Shown here piece by piece: positions 25,956-35,509 of a stretch of 64,000 bases of DNA; position 1 is the first letter of the stretch, and each line of letters starts with the position of its first letter. The DNA lies in contig NZ_CP066357.1 in NCBI RefSeq assembly GCF_023278185.1, forward strand, positions 310,001-374,000. Direction: 5' to 3'. The notes under the pieces were generated by a model that was given only the letters and a program-made list of their open reading frames with translations, was not told the origin of the DNA and searched no databases. The translations under genes and the position numbers were made by a program. The stretch is from Bradyrhizobium elkanii USDA 76. Its GTDB lineage: Bacteria > Pseudomonadota > Alphaproteobacteria > Rhizobiales > Xanthobacteraceae.

Positions 25956-26257
25956 CGCTTTGCGCTCAGCAGGCCCGCCTTGGTGAGCGCGCCGGACAAA
26001 AAATCGTTTTCCAACGCCAGCTCGCCGATCTTGGCATGCAACGCCTTCAAATCGACCGGCGTCTCGGCCGATGTCTTGTCATGCCCAAACACGCCGGCGG
26101 CGCCTTCCAGGAGCTGGTTTTTCCAGATCGTGATCTGGTTCGGATGAACATCAAACAGTTGCGCCAGCTCCGCCAGTGTCTTGTCGCCTTTGACCGCAGC
26201 CAAAGCAACCTTCGCCTTGAATGCCGGAGAATGCGTCCGGCGGCTCTTCTTCGTCAT
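25952..26257 (-). CDS. IS3-family OrfA (ISa copy 3)
   Basis: Same 101-aa HTH protein as in copies 1 and 2, with its own AGGAGCGAAG ribosome site. The nucleotide sequence differs from copy 1 at a few silent positions (for example near 26039 and 26187). Confidence 0.9.
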   Translation of the reverse strand: MTKKSRRTHSPAFKAKVALAAVKGDKTLAELAQLFDVHPNQITIWKNQLLEGAAGVFGHDKTSAETPVDLKALHAKIGELALENDFLSGALTKAGLLSAKR

Positions 26258-26345
26258 CTTCGCTCCTGATTCGCAGCAAGAATCCTCGCCGCTGTCAGGC
26301 AGAAAATCCACTCAAGCTACTGTCCGAATTTGCGGGGCCAGCTCT

Positions 26346-26846
26346 CGGCAACATCAAGTGTGGGGCGTCGGGCTGGAACAGGCAACCGCCGATAGCAGGG
26401 CAAGACCCGGCGATCGCATCCAGGTGCGCAGGGATGGTGTCGACCGCGTCGCCAAAGACATCAAAGTCATAGACGCCGCGAGCGGGAGTGCGCGTATCGA
26501 ACGACGGCAGGTGCCGCGCAACCGTTGGCGGGTGACGGCAGAGAAATTCCGTGCGGCAGATCGAAAGACAGCCGCACGTGATCCCGACCTCGCCGCAGCG
26601 CAATCACAACTCGTAGTCATTGAGAAGGCTTTAGAACGGGCATTTCCCGATGATAAGCGCGCCCGTCATAGCATCGTCGCAGCGGCCCGAGATCGGATTG
26701 CAAAACACCTACAGCAGGGGCGTTCGTTTCATCGAGCGTCAATCTTCGAACCCGCTCAAGACCAAGACCGATCCGGACGCGAAAAAGGTGACGCTCACCA
26801 TAACCAGAATAGCGAGCGTGTTAGAATTCAGGAACGAGAACGCTGA
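26346..26846 (+). pseudogene. LPD7-like conjugation protein, 3' part
   Basis: The frame leaving the IS continues the gene at 24301: RQHQVWGVGLEQATADSRAR, then GDRIQVRRDGVDRVAKDIKV and RIERRQVPRNRWRVTAEKFR, ending with a charged tail. The GDxI....G linked to a T/V helper strand is a recurring pattern in relaxase-associated tails. No start of its own is apparent, so it is translated only if the IS excises precisely. Confidence 0.8.
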
Positions 26847-27216
26847 AGCCGGCGACGGGGCCGTGGAAACGCTTTAGTCCCTTCGGTTCATAGAAGCTTG
26901 AATCCTGTCCCCGCCCGACCGCACTGACTTCTGCTGACCGTTGTCTGTATTCAACGTCAGCTCGACCGGCATTCCCCCGCCCCATATGTGATTGTGACGC
27001 GAGTGGCAGGGACGAAGATTCAATGCGTACAAGGTCTGAGAGCATGCGAGGCCGTCATTATGAAACTTCAGAGGCCTCGCCGCCATTGTCGCGCGGACCT
27101 ACCAGACGAGTCCATCCAAAGCCGACTTCGGGCGGCAAGCAGAGTTGCGTCGATGTCTTCGAGGGGCTTGTTTGCCCCCGTGGGGAGGTCGACATGAAAT
27201 CGGCGCCGGGGACCTG
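26847..27216. other. 370 bp without a recognisable gene
   Basis: Several short ORFs of up to 70-80 codons occur, but none has a ribosome site together with a recognisable pattern. It is the border between the conjugative module and the IS-rich region. Confidence 0.45.
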
Positions 27217-27549
27217 TCAGGGCTTCACGAACCGATAGGCGAAGCGATCGGTCTCGCCCTTCGTCGAGGGATCGAGCACCTTGATCGAGTGCGGATCGTC
27301 CTTGTTCGCGAGCATGGTGCTTTCCGCGTCCAGTACGAAGCCGGCCACCTCCACCTCCTCGCGAACGGATGCAGACTCAATCCGATGCAGAGACTGGGCG
27401 TCGCTCGTGCCCGCCCCGACGGCGGCCGCGTCGGCCACGATGACGTAGGACTCACTGGGCTTCAGCCGCTCGTAGACAGTTCGATTGAAGTGGGCCGCCG
27501 TCGGTTTGCGCATCTGGTCCATCTCGACGAGAAGGAGGTGCACATTCTC
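27217..27549 (-). pseudogene. COG4798-like methyltransferase, C-terminal fragment
   Basis: The minus-strand frame gives ENVHLLLVEMDQMRKPTAAH, NRTVYERLKPSESYVIVAD, SLHRIESASVREEVEVAGFV and ends DRFAYRFVKP. This is the C-terminal part of a predicted SAM-dependent methyltransferase family whose members end in the same RFVKP. The SAM-binding N-terminus is missing or scrambled: the ORF continues upstream to 27795 but not with family sequence. Non-functional. Confidence 0.65.
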
Positions 27550-27855
27550 GCAAGCACCGGTACCGGGATGGCGCATTGCCTGCAATCCAACTGCCGCCTC
27601 GGCTCCGGCGTCGCGCCCGCCGACGCGATGGCGCGCCTCGGTGGTGCCGTCTCGCTCGGTGTTGACGGAGCAGCCTCTGTGCGCTTGGCGGGTGATCGCG
27701 GGTTTCCGGGAGAGTTGGAAGACGCCCTTTTTCAAACAGTCGAAAGATGGCCGAATAGAATTGCTGCAGACAATGTGCCGCCTATGTGGGCGCAACCGTT
27801 CTCAGAGCCGGCTCCGCAAATTTGAACAGGGCGATAAGTGGAGCCTCTGCCGGGG

Positions 27856-28683
27856 TTAGGCCGCCAAGCGGACTGGCGGCTTGTTGAAGTAGGCTTGATC
27901 TGGTGTGGCGTCGTCAAGGCTTTGGTGCGGTCGGCGGCCATTGTAGAAATCGAGGTATCGGCCGATCGAGTTACGGGCCTCGCTGACGCTTTCGTAGGCC
28001 CGCAGATACACTTCCTCGTACTTGACGCTGCGCCACAGCCGCTCGACGAACACGTTGTCCCGCCAGGCCCCTTTGCCGTCCATGCTGATGGCGATGCCAT
28101 TGCTGGCGAGCAGGCCGGTGAAGGCCGAGCCGGTAAATTGCGAGCCTTGGTCCGTGTTGAAGATGTCAGGCCTGCCATGACGAGCGAGAGCATCTTCCAG
28201 GGTCTCGACGCAGAGCGCCGCCTCCATCGTGATCGACAACCGTCAGGACAAAACCCGGCGGGTTGCCCAGTCGAGCACGACAGCGAGATAGACGAAGCCG
28301 CGCGCCATCGGAATGTACGTGATGTCCATGGCCCAGACTTGGTTCGGTCGCGTGATCACGATGCCGCGCAGCAGATACGGATGGATCTTACGGCCGGGCT
28401 CGGGCTTGGTGGTGCGCGGACGGCGATAGAGCGCCTCTATCCCCATCCGCCGCATCAGCGTCTTCACATGCCGGCGGCCGATCTTGCACCCCTGCAAAGC
28501 CAGCAAGCCTCGCAACATCCGCGAAGGGGCGAAGGGATACTCCAGGTGCAGCCGATCGAGCCGTTGCATGATCGCCAGATCGGCGACTGATACCGGGCGC
28601 GGCAGGTAATAGACGCTGCCGCGGCTGATCTTCAAAACTTCCGCCTGTTTCGTAATCGGCAGATCGTGCTCACGGTCGATCAT
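27856..28683 (-). pseudogene. IS3-family transposase OrfB of ISb, internal stop
   Basis: The N-terminal part ([40 protein letters not shown]) is followed by TGA at 28243-28245 and then in the same frame RLSITMEAALCVETLEDALA, NTDQGSQFTG and the Glu block. The missing residue would be Trp (TGG to TGA). The gene is otherwise intact and closely related to ISa OrfB. Confidence 0.88.
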
Positions 28684-28729
28684 CGCTTTGCGCTCAGCAA
28701 TCCCGCCTTGGTGAGCGCTCCTTCTAAAA

Positions 28730-30328
28730 AACTGAGCGCGGCGCTGCGCGCCCCCTGTGGGATAGAAACGGGCAACCGCTAGACTGCGGCCGGAAGGGAG
28801 CGGCCGATACGATTTTGGTGGCACGTGACCCCGTCAAAAAACCTGGTCCATGGGCTGTTGCGCACTTGAGAGTGGTGACGCCATCTCGGCGATCCCGTTT
28901 AGGAATTTGAATGAATTGCGCAGCCCAGCCCTTCCGCCGGAGTCAGGAGGAGCTACAGATGAATCCCAAAAGATCGAAGTCGAAGGACGGCGGTAAGATG
29001 CCGATGGTGCACCCGAACGCGGCTGCCATCGACGTTGGCGCCACCATGCATATGGCGGCCGTTAGGGCAGATCGCGCACCGGAGCCAGTCCACAGTTTCG
29101 GTACCTTCACGGCCGATCTGCATCGGCTGGTCGACTGGTTTACGGAATGCGGCGTCGAGACCGTCGTCATGGAATCGACCAGCGTCTACTGGATTCCAAT
29201 TTTCGAGCTTCTCGATGCCCGGGGATTTACGGTGTTTCTTGTCAACGCGCGCGATGCCAAGCACGTGCCGGGGCGTAAGACCGATGTCAGCGACGCGCAA
29301 TGGCTGCAGCGGCTCCATTCATTCGGGTTGCTGCGGGCCAGCTTTCAGCCCAAAGGGCAGATTGCCGAGCTGCGAGCCTACGTGCGTCAGCGCGAGCGTC
29401 TGCTGGAGTACGCGGCCTCACACATCCAGCATATGCAGAAGGCCTTGACGGAGATGAATCTTCAGCTCCACCACGTCGTCGCCGACATCACCGGCGCGAC
29501 CGGCCTGCGTATCATACGCGCGATCCTTGCCGGCGAGCGCGATCCCGAGGCGCTGGCGTGCTTGCGCCATTACAGTTGCCACTCCAGTGCCGAGACGATT
29601 GCGAAGGCGCTCACCGGGAGCTACCGCGCCGAGCATCTGTTTGCGCTCGAGCAGGCACTTGCGCTTTACGACACCTACCACGAGAAGGCATCTGCCTGCG
29701 ACGCCCGGATCGAAGCCGTGTTGAAGGAACTGAGCAACCATCGCGGTCGTGGTCATGGACCAGCACCGCCGGCCTCGCTGCGTCGGAACGCTCTAGCTTT
29801 CGACGTCCGCGAGGCGCTATTCGCGTTGCTGGGAAAAGACATCACCACGATCGACGGCCTCGGTCCTTACCTCTCGCTGAAGCTGATCGCTGAATGCGGT
29901 GACGACCTCTCCTCGTGGCCAAGTGCAAAGCATTTTACCTCCTGGCTAGGACTGGCGCCGAGCAACAAGGTCTCCGGCGGCAAAAGGCTCTCGTCCCGAA
30001 CGTGCCGATCCGGCGGCCGGGCGGCGGCGCTTCTGCGCCTTGCTGCCGTCACCGTCGGACGCACCAATACTGCGCTCGGCGCCTTTTACAGGCGACTTTC
30101 ATCGCGCATCGGTAAGGCGAAGGCAGTGACCGCCACGGCCCGCAAGATCGCAGTTCTGTTCTACAATGCTGTGCGATACGGAATGGACTATGTCGATCCC
30201 GGGGCCTCGTCGTACGAGACGCGCTACCGGACGCGAGTGGTCAACAATTTGCATCGGCGTGCCAAGGCATTCGGCTTCGTTCTCCAGCCCTTGGAGCCGA
30301 ACGTCGGCGATGCTGTTTCTTAGGAATC
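28730..30328 (+). mobile_element. IS110-family element inside ISb
   Basis: ISb orfA is interrupted after codons for LENDS, and its continuation FLEGALTKAGLLSAKR lies at about 28685-28730. Joining the flanks at the A-rich target restores the OrfA reading frame. Borders are estimated from this join and are accurate to a few bases. There is no target duplication, as is usual for IS110. Confidence 0.75.
28959..30323 (+). CDS. IS110-family transposase
   Basis: 454 aa. The DEDD-type N-terminal domain has AAAIDVGATMHMAAV and GVETVVMESTSVYWIPI, with VPGRKTDVSDAQWLQRLHSF for the later acidic pair. The C-terminal Transposase_20 domain contains ITTIDGLGPYLSLKLIAECG and a Ser-containing block FTSWLGLAPSNKVSGGK. 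The start ATG 28959 has AGGAGGAGCTACAG upstream; the ORF is open further up. Complete and probably functional. Confidence 0.93.
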   Translation: MNPKRSKSKDGGKMPMVHPNAAAIDVGATMHMAAVRADRAPEPVHSFGTFTADLHRLVDWFTECGVETVVMESTSVYWIPIFELLDARGFTVFLVNARDAKHVPGRKTDVSDAQWLQRLHSFGLLRASFQPKGQIAELRAYVRQRERLLEYAASHIQHMQKALTEMNLQLHHVVADITGATGLRIIRAILAGERDPEALACLRHYSCHSSAETIAKALTGSYRAEHLFALEQALALYDTYHEKASACDARIEAVLKELSNHRGRGHGPAPPASLRRNALAFDVREALFALLGKDITTIDGLGPYLSLKLIAECGDDLSSWPSAKHFTSWLGLAPSNKVSGGKRLSSRTCRSGGRAAALLRLAAVTVGRTNTALGAFYRRLSSRIGKAKAVTATARKIAVLFYNAVRYGMDYVDPGASSYETRYRTRVVNNLHRRAKAFGFVLQPLEPNVGDAVS

Positions 30329-30583
30329 GTTCTCCAGCGTAAGTTCTCCGATCTTGGCGTGCAGCGACTTCACATCGACCGCGGGCACCGCCGTCGCGGG
30401 GCTCCCCGTGCCGAACACGTCAGAAGCCCCGCCCTCAAGCTGGGCTTTCCAGGCCGTCACCTGATTGGTGTGGACGTCGAAATGCTCGGCCAATTGGGCC
30501 AGCGTCCGATCGCCCTTGACGGCGGCAAGCGCCACCTTCGCCTTGAAGGCCGGGCTGTGATTCCGGCGCGGTGGTCTGTTCAT
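30325..30583 (-). pseudogene. IS3-family OrfA of ISb, 3' end displaced by IS110
   Basis: MNRPPRRNHSPAFKAKVALA with HTH LAQLAEHFDVHTNQVTAWKA. The ribosome site AGGAGAG precedes the ATG. The frame runs to LHAKIGELTLEND and then stops in the IS110 end. The missing 17-18 codons lie on the other side of the IS110. Confidence 0.85.
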
Positions 30584-30671
30584 GGTCTCTCCTGTTCGCG
30601 GCAATCATCGCCGCTTTCAGGCAAAAACTCCACTTATCGCCCTGTTCAAATTTGCGGAGCCGGCTCTAACC

Positions 30672-30740
30672 GCCCGGAGTTGAAGCCGGTCAACTCTGGG
30701 GCCGCAGCCATCGACATTGGTTCGAAGATGCACATTGTAC
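30672..30740 (+). pseudogene. IS110 transposase N-terminal scrap
   Basis: LKPVNSGAAAIDIGSKMHI is the start of an IS110/IS1111-type transposase with its first catalytic Asp. It is cut by ISb on the left and by the end of another IS3 element at about 30741. Confidence 0.6.
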
Positions 30741-30774
30741 CGCCCCGGGTTTGCCGGAGGCAATTTGGTTTAAG

Positions 30775-31090
30775 TTATGCCGCCATGGCCGATTGTTCCA
30801 GCATTGCGTAGTAGCGTTGCTCGGCTTCGGCCGGCGGGATGTTTGGGCTCCAGGAGCCGTCGGTTTTTGAACCAATCGACCCATTCGAGAGTGGCGAACT
30901 CGACGGCCTCGAAGCTGCGCCATAGCCCGCGCCGATGGATCACCTCGGCCTTGTAGAGACCGTTGATGGTTTCGGCGCGAGCGTTGTCATAGGAATCTCC
31001 GACACTGCCGACAGAGGGCTCGACGCCAGCTTCAGCCAGGCGCTCGGTGTACTTAATGGATACGTATTTGGGCGGATTCAATCGGTCGTC
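30775..31090 (-). pseudogene. IS3-family OrfB, C-terminal fragment with frameshift
   Basis: YTERLAEAGVEPSVGSVGDS, DNARAETINGLYKAEVIHRR and EAVEFATLEWVDWFKNRRLL are the end of an IS3-subgroup DDE transposase with the catalytic Glu. After LLEP the frame is lost; in a neighbouring frame NIPPAEAEQRYYAMLEQSAM continues to TAA at 30775-30777. The N-terminus is absent. Confidence 0.75.
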
Positions 31091-31110
31091 GCAACACCAA
31101 TTATTTTCAC

Positions 31111-31445
31111 TCATGACAGCAGTTCGTCAAGCGCCTCCGCTGGCGTTTTCCAGCCTAGTGTCTTTCTCGGTCGGGCATTGAGGGCCGCCGCCACAGCGGA
31201 TATTTCGTCGGCGCTGTGGATGCTCAGGTCTGTGCCTTTCGGGAAGTACTGCCGCAGCAACCCGTTGGTGTTCTCGTTAGTGCCGCGCTGCCAAGGGCTT
31301 TGCGGGTCGCAGAAGTAGACCTGGATACCCGCATCGATCTTGAGACGATCGTGCTGAGCCATTTCGGCTCCCTGATCCCAAGTCAGCGATCGACGCAGTT
31401 CTTCGGGTAAGGTGATGACGGTGCGCGTGATCGCATCGCGCACGG
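31111..31445 (-). pseudogene. IS30-family transposase, C-terminal fragment
   Basis: RRSLTWDQGAEMAQHDRLKI (catalytic Asp), IQVYFCDPQSPWQRGTNENT (catalytic Glu after RG.NEN) and NARPRKTLGWKTPAEALDEL are the closing part of IS30 transposases. The N-terminal two thirds are missing, replaced by plus-strand IS3 sequence. Confidence 0.8.
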
Positions 31446-31560
31446 CTTCAACGGCAGCGAACTCACCAGCAACGCCATTCTTGCATGGGCGGATCACAGC
31501 CATGTCGCATGGCACTACATCGCGCCGGGCAAGCCCATGCAGAACGCCTTCATCGAGAGC
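31446..31560 (+). pseudogene. IS3-family OrfB, fragment before the IS110 insertion
   Basis: The plus frame reads NGSELTSNAILAWADHSHVA and HYIAPGKPMQNAFIES, the region around the second catalytic Asp up to the Glu-containing helix. It stops where the IS110 begins. The continuation is at 32899. Confidence 0.75.
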
Positions 31561-32898
31561 GGCCCCGCGGATGCAAGGGATTTCAGCAGCACTTTGGATT
31601 CCGGTCGGGTGCGTTCATGTATCCGGCCTGTTAGTGCGACCGATGCCATGGCCGCTGGCCCTGATGGAGATCGCGGATCGAGGCCTCATCAACGGGTCGC
31701 GCTTGTTGCGCTTAAAGCTCTTCGGGCTTGCTCGATCCCCAGCTCCGCCGGTGTCCATCATGCTGTCATTTGCCCTCACACCATAAGGTGGCCAACATAC
31801 GCGGAAAGTCAGGCCGCGAGCTTAGGCCGATAGAATTCCCCGGTCGTCAGAGCCCAGACGATCCGGGCCAACTTGTTGGCAACGGCGATGGCGACGACCA
31901 TCGGCCGACGCCGTTCAAGCAGGGCTTCGATCCAGCCGCCTCCAACCCGGGAGCGAGCCTTTGGGTACCGAACGACGTTACGTGCCCCGATGACAAGCAA
32001 GTGCCTGAGATAGGAATCGCCCTGTTTCGTAATCCGGCCGAGCCGATCCTTCCCGCCGGTGGAATTCTGCTTAGGCGTCAGGCCAAGCCAGGCCGCGAAC
32101 TCCCGCCCGGAGCGGAACATTGTTGCGTCCGGTACGGTCGCGGCGAGAGCCGTGGCCGTTATGGGACCGATCCCGGGAATTGTGGACAGCAACTTCGCCA
32201 TCGGATTTACTCGCTGGATCTGAGCTATCTCGCGCTCGATGGCCTCGACCTGCCGGTCCAATTCCTTCAGTTGGTTCACAAGGACGGCTAGTGCGATACG
32301 GGCGTGGGCCGGTAGCGTCAGTTCCTCGTCATCCAACAAGTCCACCAGACCATCCACCCGTTGCCGGCCTTGCCCGACAATGATTCCGAACTCAGCAAAG
32401 TGAGCCCGAATCGCGCAGGCTGTCATGGTTCGTTGGCGGACCAACAAGCCTCTTGCACGATGAAGCATCAAGAAGCCCTGGTTCTCAACGCTCTTGATTG
32501 GAACGAACCGCATATTGGGACGGGTGACCGCTTCGCAGATCGCGGCCGCGTCAGCGGCGTCATTCTTGGCTCCTCTTCGTAGGTAGGGTTTAACATAGGC
32601 TGGCGGGATCAATCTCACATCGTGTCCAAACTGCCGAATCTCCCGCGCCCAGTGGTGAGCAGTCGCACAGGCCTCAATGCCGACTAGGCAAGGTGCGAGC
32701 GAGGAGAAGAACGACACGATCTCGCCTCGCCGGAGGCGTTGGCGACCGGCCACTTGGCCTTGGCCATCAACTGCATGGATGTGAAATACGTGCTTCGAAA
32801 TATCCAACCCAATTGTCGCGATTTCCATGGTGAATTGCTCCTGTTAGCGGGTTCGTCCATCGCCAGTATATCGCCGGCGCCGAGGGAGCGGGGCCGTC
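31561..32898 (-). mobile_element. IS110-family (IS1111-type) element splitting an IS3 orfB
   Basis: Defined by the split OrfB: FIES on the left, INGRLRDELLNETLF on the right, where the family reads FIESFNGRLRDELLNE. Borders are accurate to a few bases. Confidence 0.75.
31809..32828 (-). CDS. IS110-family transposase (IS1111 type)
   Basis: 339 aa. IGLDISKHVFHIHAVDGQGQ at the N-terminus carries the first Asp, and APCLVGIEACATAHHWAREI the Glu. The later Asp pair is in GAKNDAADAAAICEAVTRP. LLSTIPGIGPITATALAATV and EFAAWLGLTPKQNSTGGK form the C-terminal domain. No interruptions. Closely related in pattern to the gene at 33267. Confidence 0.92.
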   Translation of the reverse strand: MEIATIGLDISKHVFHIHAVDGQGQVAGRQRLRRGEIVSFFSSLAPCLVGIEACATAHHWAREIRQFGHDVRLIPPAYVKPYLRRGAKNDAADAAAICEAVTRPNMRFVPIKSVENQGFLMLHRARGLLVRQRTMTACAIRAHFAEFGIIVGQGRQRVDGLVDLLDDEELTLPAHARIALAVLVNQLKELDRQVEAIEREIAQIQRVNPMAKLLSTIPGIGPITATALAATVPDATMFRSGREFAAWLGLTPKQNSTGGKDRLGRITKQGDSYLRHLLVIGARNVVRYPKARSRVGGGWIEALLERRRPMVVAIAVANKLARIVWALTTGEFYRPKLAA

Positions 32899-33177
32899 TT
32901 CCCCATCAACGGCCGGCTGCGGGATGAGCTGTTGAACGAGACGTTGTTCACGTCACTGGCCCAGGCCCGCGTCACACTTGGATACTGGCGGGCCGATTAC
33001 AACGACAGAAGACCACACTCGCAGCTCGGATGGAGAACCCCGTCCGAGTTCGCGATGACCTGCCACCCGCGCCGGGATCTGGCGCTGCGCTATGCTGAAG
33101 GCTCCGCGCCAGCCCCCGTCGCTGCCACCGCCCAACCGGGCAAATCCAACGGCAAGGGCGAACTCAGAATTGGATAA
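32899..33177 (+). pseudogene. IS3-family OrfB, C-terminal part after the IS110
   Basis: INGRLRDELLNETLFTSLAQ, YWRADYNDRRPHSQLGWRTP and a long tail ending GKGELRIG. It continues the fragment at 31446-31560. Everything before NGSELTS is missing, so this IS3 element is dead. Confidence 0.78.
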
Positions 33178-33266
33178 AACTTGATGTGGTGGAACGGCCC
33201 GCTCCAACAGCATCAAAGTGCTAGAACGTGGTCGTTGTTCGAACGCCACAAAGGAGGGACCGTTCC

Positions 33267-34310
33267 GTGAAACAGGTTATCACCATCGGGCTGGATCTGG
33301 CCAAGCACGTTTTCCAGGTTCACGGGGCGGATGCCGAGGGCTCACCCGTGTTCAACCGGAAGCTACGGCGCAGCGAAGTTCTGCGTTTCTTTGAGAAGCT
33401 GCCAGCATGCCTGGTGGGGATGGAAGCATGCGGTAGCGCCCACTATTGGGCGCGCGAGATCGCAGCTCTCGGTCATGAGGTCCGGCTCATTCCGCCGGCT
33501 TATGTCAAACCCTTCGTCAAGCGTGGCAAGACGGATGCGGCGGACGCTGAGGCCATCAGCGAAGCGGTGACCCGAAAGACCATGCGCTTCGTGCCGATTA
33601 AGACGGCTGAGCAACAGGCTGCCGCGATGGTGCTGAAGACCCGCGCTCTTCTAGTGCGGCAGCGAACGCAGTCGGTCAACGCGTTGCGCGCGCATCTGGC
33701 AGAATTGGGGATCATCGCCACCGCCGGCCTGGCAAAGGTTGAGGCGCTGGTCGCAATCATACGGGATGAGACAGATGCACGCCTGCCCGCAGCAGCGCGC
33801 TTCGCGCTGATGGCTATTGCCGACGAGATTGAAGCTTCAGCCGACCAGATCGAGAGGCTCGAGCGCGCAATCGTCGCGGAGGCCAAGCACGACGAGGACA
33901 TGCGTCGGTTGACCACGATCCCTGGCGTCGGCGCCATTACGGCGGCGACCATCAAAGCGCTTGTGCCGGATCCCGGCGGGTTCAAGTCGGCTCGCCACTT
34001 TGCCGCCTGGCTGGGATTGACGCCGCGGCCTCATTCAAGCGGAGGCAAAGAGCGGTTGGGACGAATATCGAAGATGGGAAATCCAGAACTCCGCTCTCTC
34101 CTCGTTGTCGGGGCAACGGCCGTCTTGCGGCTTGTCCGAAACGACGTTCGGGCGCGGCCGTGGCTGAAGGCGCTTCTCGCCAGACGCCCCTTCAAGGTTG
34201 CCGCCGTCGCGCAGGCCAATAAGACGGCGCGGATCATCTGGGCGCTCCTGAACAAGGGCGGAATTTATCGGCGTCCCGACCCATTGGCGATTGCCGCGGT
34301 GACGCAGTGA
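33267..34310 (+). CDS. IS110-family transposase (IS1111 type)
   Basis: 347 aa. The GTG start at 33267 has AAGGAGGGAC upstream. The motifs follow the gene at 31809: ITIGLDLAKHVFQVHGADAE, ACLVGMEACGSAHYWAREIA, RGKTDAADAEAISEAVTRKT, LTTIPGVGAITAATIKALVP, HFAAWLGLTPRPHSSGGKER. Complete. About 90 bp of IS sequence lie before it and about 150 bp after it. Confidence 0.92.
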   Translation: MKQVITIGLDLAKHVFQVHGADAEGSPVFNRKLRRSEVLRFFEKLPACLVGMEACGSAHYWAREIAALGHEVRLIPPAYVKPFVKRGKTDAADAEAISEAVTRKTMRFVPIKTAEQQAAAMVLKTRALLVRQRTQSVNALRAHLAELGIIATAGLAKVEALVAIIRDETDARLPAAARFALMAIADEIEASADQIERLERAIVAEAKHDEDMRRLTTIPGVGAITAATIKALVPDPGGFKSARHFAAWLGLTPRPHSSGGKERLGRISKMGNPELRSLLVVGATAVLRLVRNDVRARPWLKALLARRPFKVAAVAQANKTARIIWALLNKGGIYRRPDPLAIAAVTQ

Positions 34311-34559
34311 CCGCCAAAACGATCTGACCGGCGCAGGCCGGCAGAGGGCGAGGTGCAACAACAGGCGATGAACCCATGGGACGAAATCCCGAAACGAGTG
34401 AAGCTACTGCCCCCAATGCGCTCAAGCGCGTAAACTTGATTTAGCTCCTCGTTCCGCGGATCTCATCGAGGCCAGCGGCCATATTGTGCCGCGCGCAAAG
34501 GCCGGACATATGACCGCACCGTTCCAATGTGTGAAATCGACTGAAAAAGCTCTTGCCTC

Positions 34560-35115
34560 GCGGGCCGTTCCACATATGGGGGCAAGGTCACCGCCAAAGC
34601 CAGATCGGCTCGAACGTTACGACTACGAATATCGGCGCAATGGAACGGTCAACCTGTTCGTTCTCCTCGACGTGCATCGCCCATGGCGGAAGGTCAAGCT
34701 AACCGAGCGGCGAACGGCGAAAGACTATGCCCAATGCATGCGGGAACTCGTCGACATCCATTATCCCGATGCCGAGATCATCCGCGTCGTTCAGGACAAT
34801 CTATCGACCCACTCAGCCGGCGCCCTGTATCAGACGTTCCCGCCCGCTGAAGCACGGCGTATCCTGCGGCGGATCGAGTTCCACTACACCCCCAAGCACG
34901 CAAGCTGGCTCAATATGGTCGAGATCGAGATCGGCGTCTTGCGGGGACAGTGCCTCGACCGCAGGATCGACGACCCAAAGCGGCTGCGCCACGAAATCTC
35001 CGCCTGGGAACGGCAGAGAAACGCAGCACGCGCTCGCATCAAATGGATGTTCAGAACAGACAGGGCTCGCGCTAAAATGGGACGCGCCTACCCAGATACT
35101 GCCAAAGAGTCATAA
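34560..35115 (+). pseudogene. IS630-family transposase, C-terminal part
   Basis: From about GARSPPKPDRLERYDYEYRR onward the protein matches IS630 DDE transposases: NLFVLLDVHRPWRKVKLTER, IIRVVQDNLSTHSAGALYQT and YTPKHASWLNMVEIEIGVLR with the catalytic Glu, ending PDTAKES. The N-terminal HTH domains are absent. The 75 codons before 34560 in the open frame do not belong. A few bases past the stop comes the CTAG at which IS701 is inserted. Confidence 0.8.
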
Positions 35116-35509
35116 TCTCTGTGCAGAGGTACTAGCACTACTTTGGGTGCGCCGGGAGACCGGCAAGGAGGAGATGGTGAAAGTCCATTGCGATGAAGGT
35201 GTAGCGAACCACATCGGCCCCGAGCCGTGCGCAGGCGTCCGCGAGGGTGTCGGCGAAGCGTCGGTAGGGGAGCATGCAGGCCAGCCATTGAGCCGCGAAA
35301 CAGTGTTATCTCGGGAGCCGACGCTGTCCAAAGAGCGGAAGGCAACATGGATGAGTGCGCAATTGCGAGCACCCGTCCAACCCGGCGTGGTCGTAGACCC
35401 TGGCATGCATGGAAGCTCCTTGTACGGGAACCGGGATATCTCCGGGTCGGCCATCTTCCTCCTCGGAGGAGGTGGTCCGCAGCGGGAAGGCGAGGAGCCG
35501 TAGCCGCTG

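Larger units (their letters stand above)
24982..26345 (-). mobile_element. ISa copy 3 (IS3 family), 1364 bp, TSD CGG
   Basis: Ends AGAGCTGG...CCAGCTCT, with 3-bp direct repeats CGG at 24979-24981 and 26346-26348. This is the only one of the three ISa copies with an intact target duplication and it therefore defines the true ends of the element. Confidence 0.95.
27804..30667 (-). mobile_element. ISb (IS3 family) carrying a nested IS110
   Basis: The ends are perfect inverted repeats of 26 bp (AGAGCCGGCTCCGCAAATTT... at 27804, partner ending 30667). They are related to but distinct from the ISa ends. Inside, orfA and orfB are separated by an IS110 element of about 1.6 kb. Flanks CTC and AAC do not match, so no target duplication is visible. 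Confidence 0.88.

Noticed and set aside
27145..27825. 226-codon plus-strand ORF
   Set aside because: The minus strand of the same interval carries a recognisable methyltransferase tail; the plus product is a shadow.
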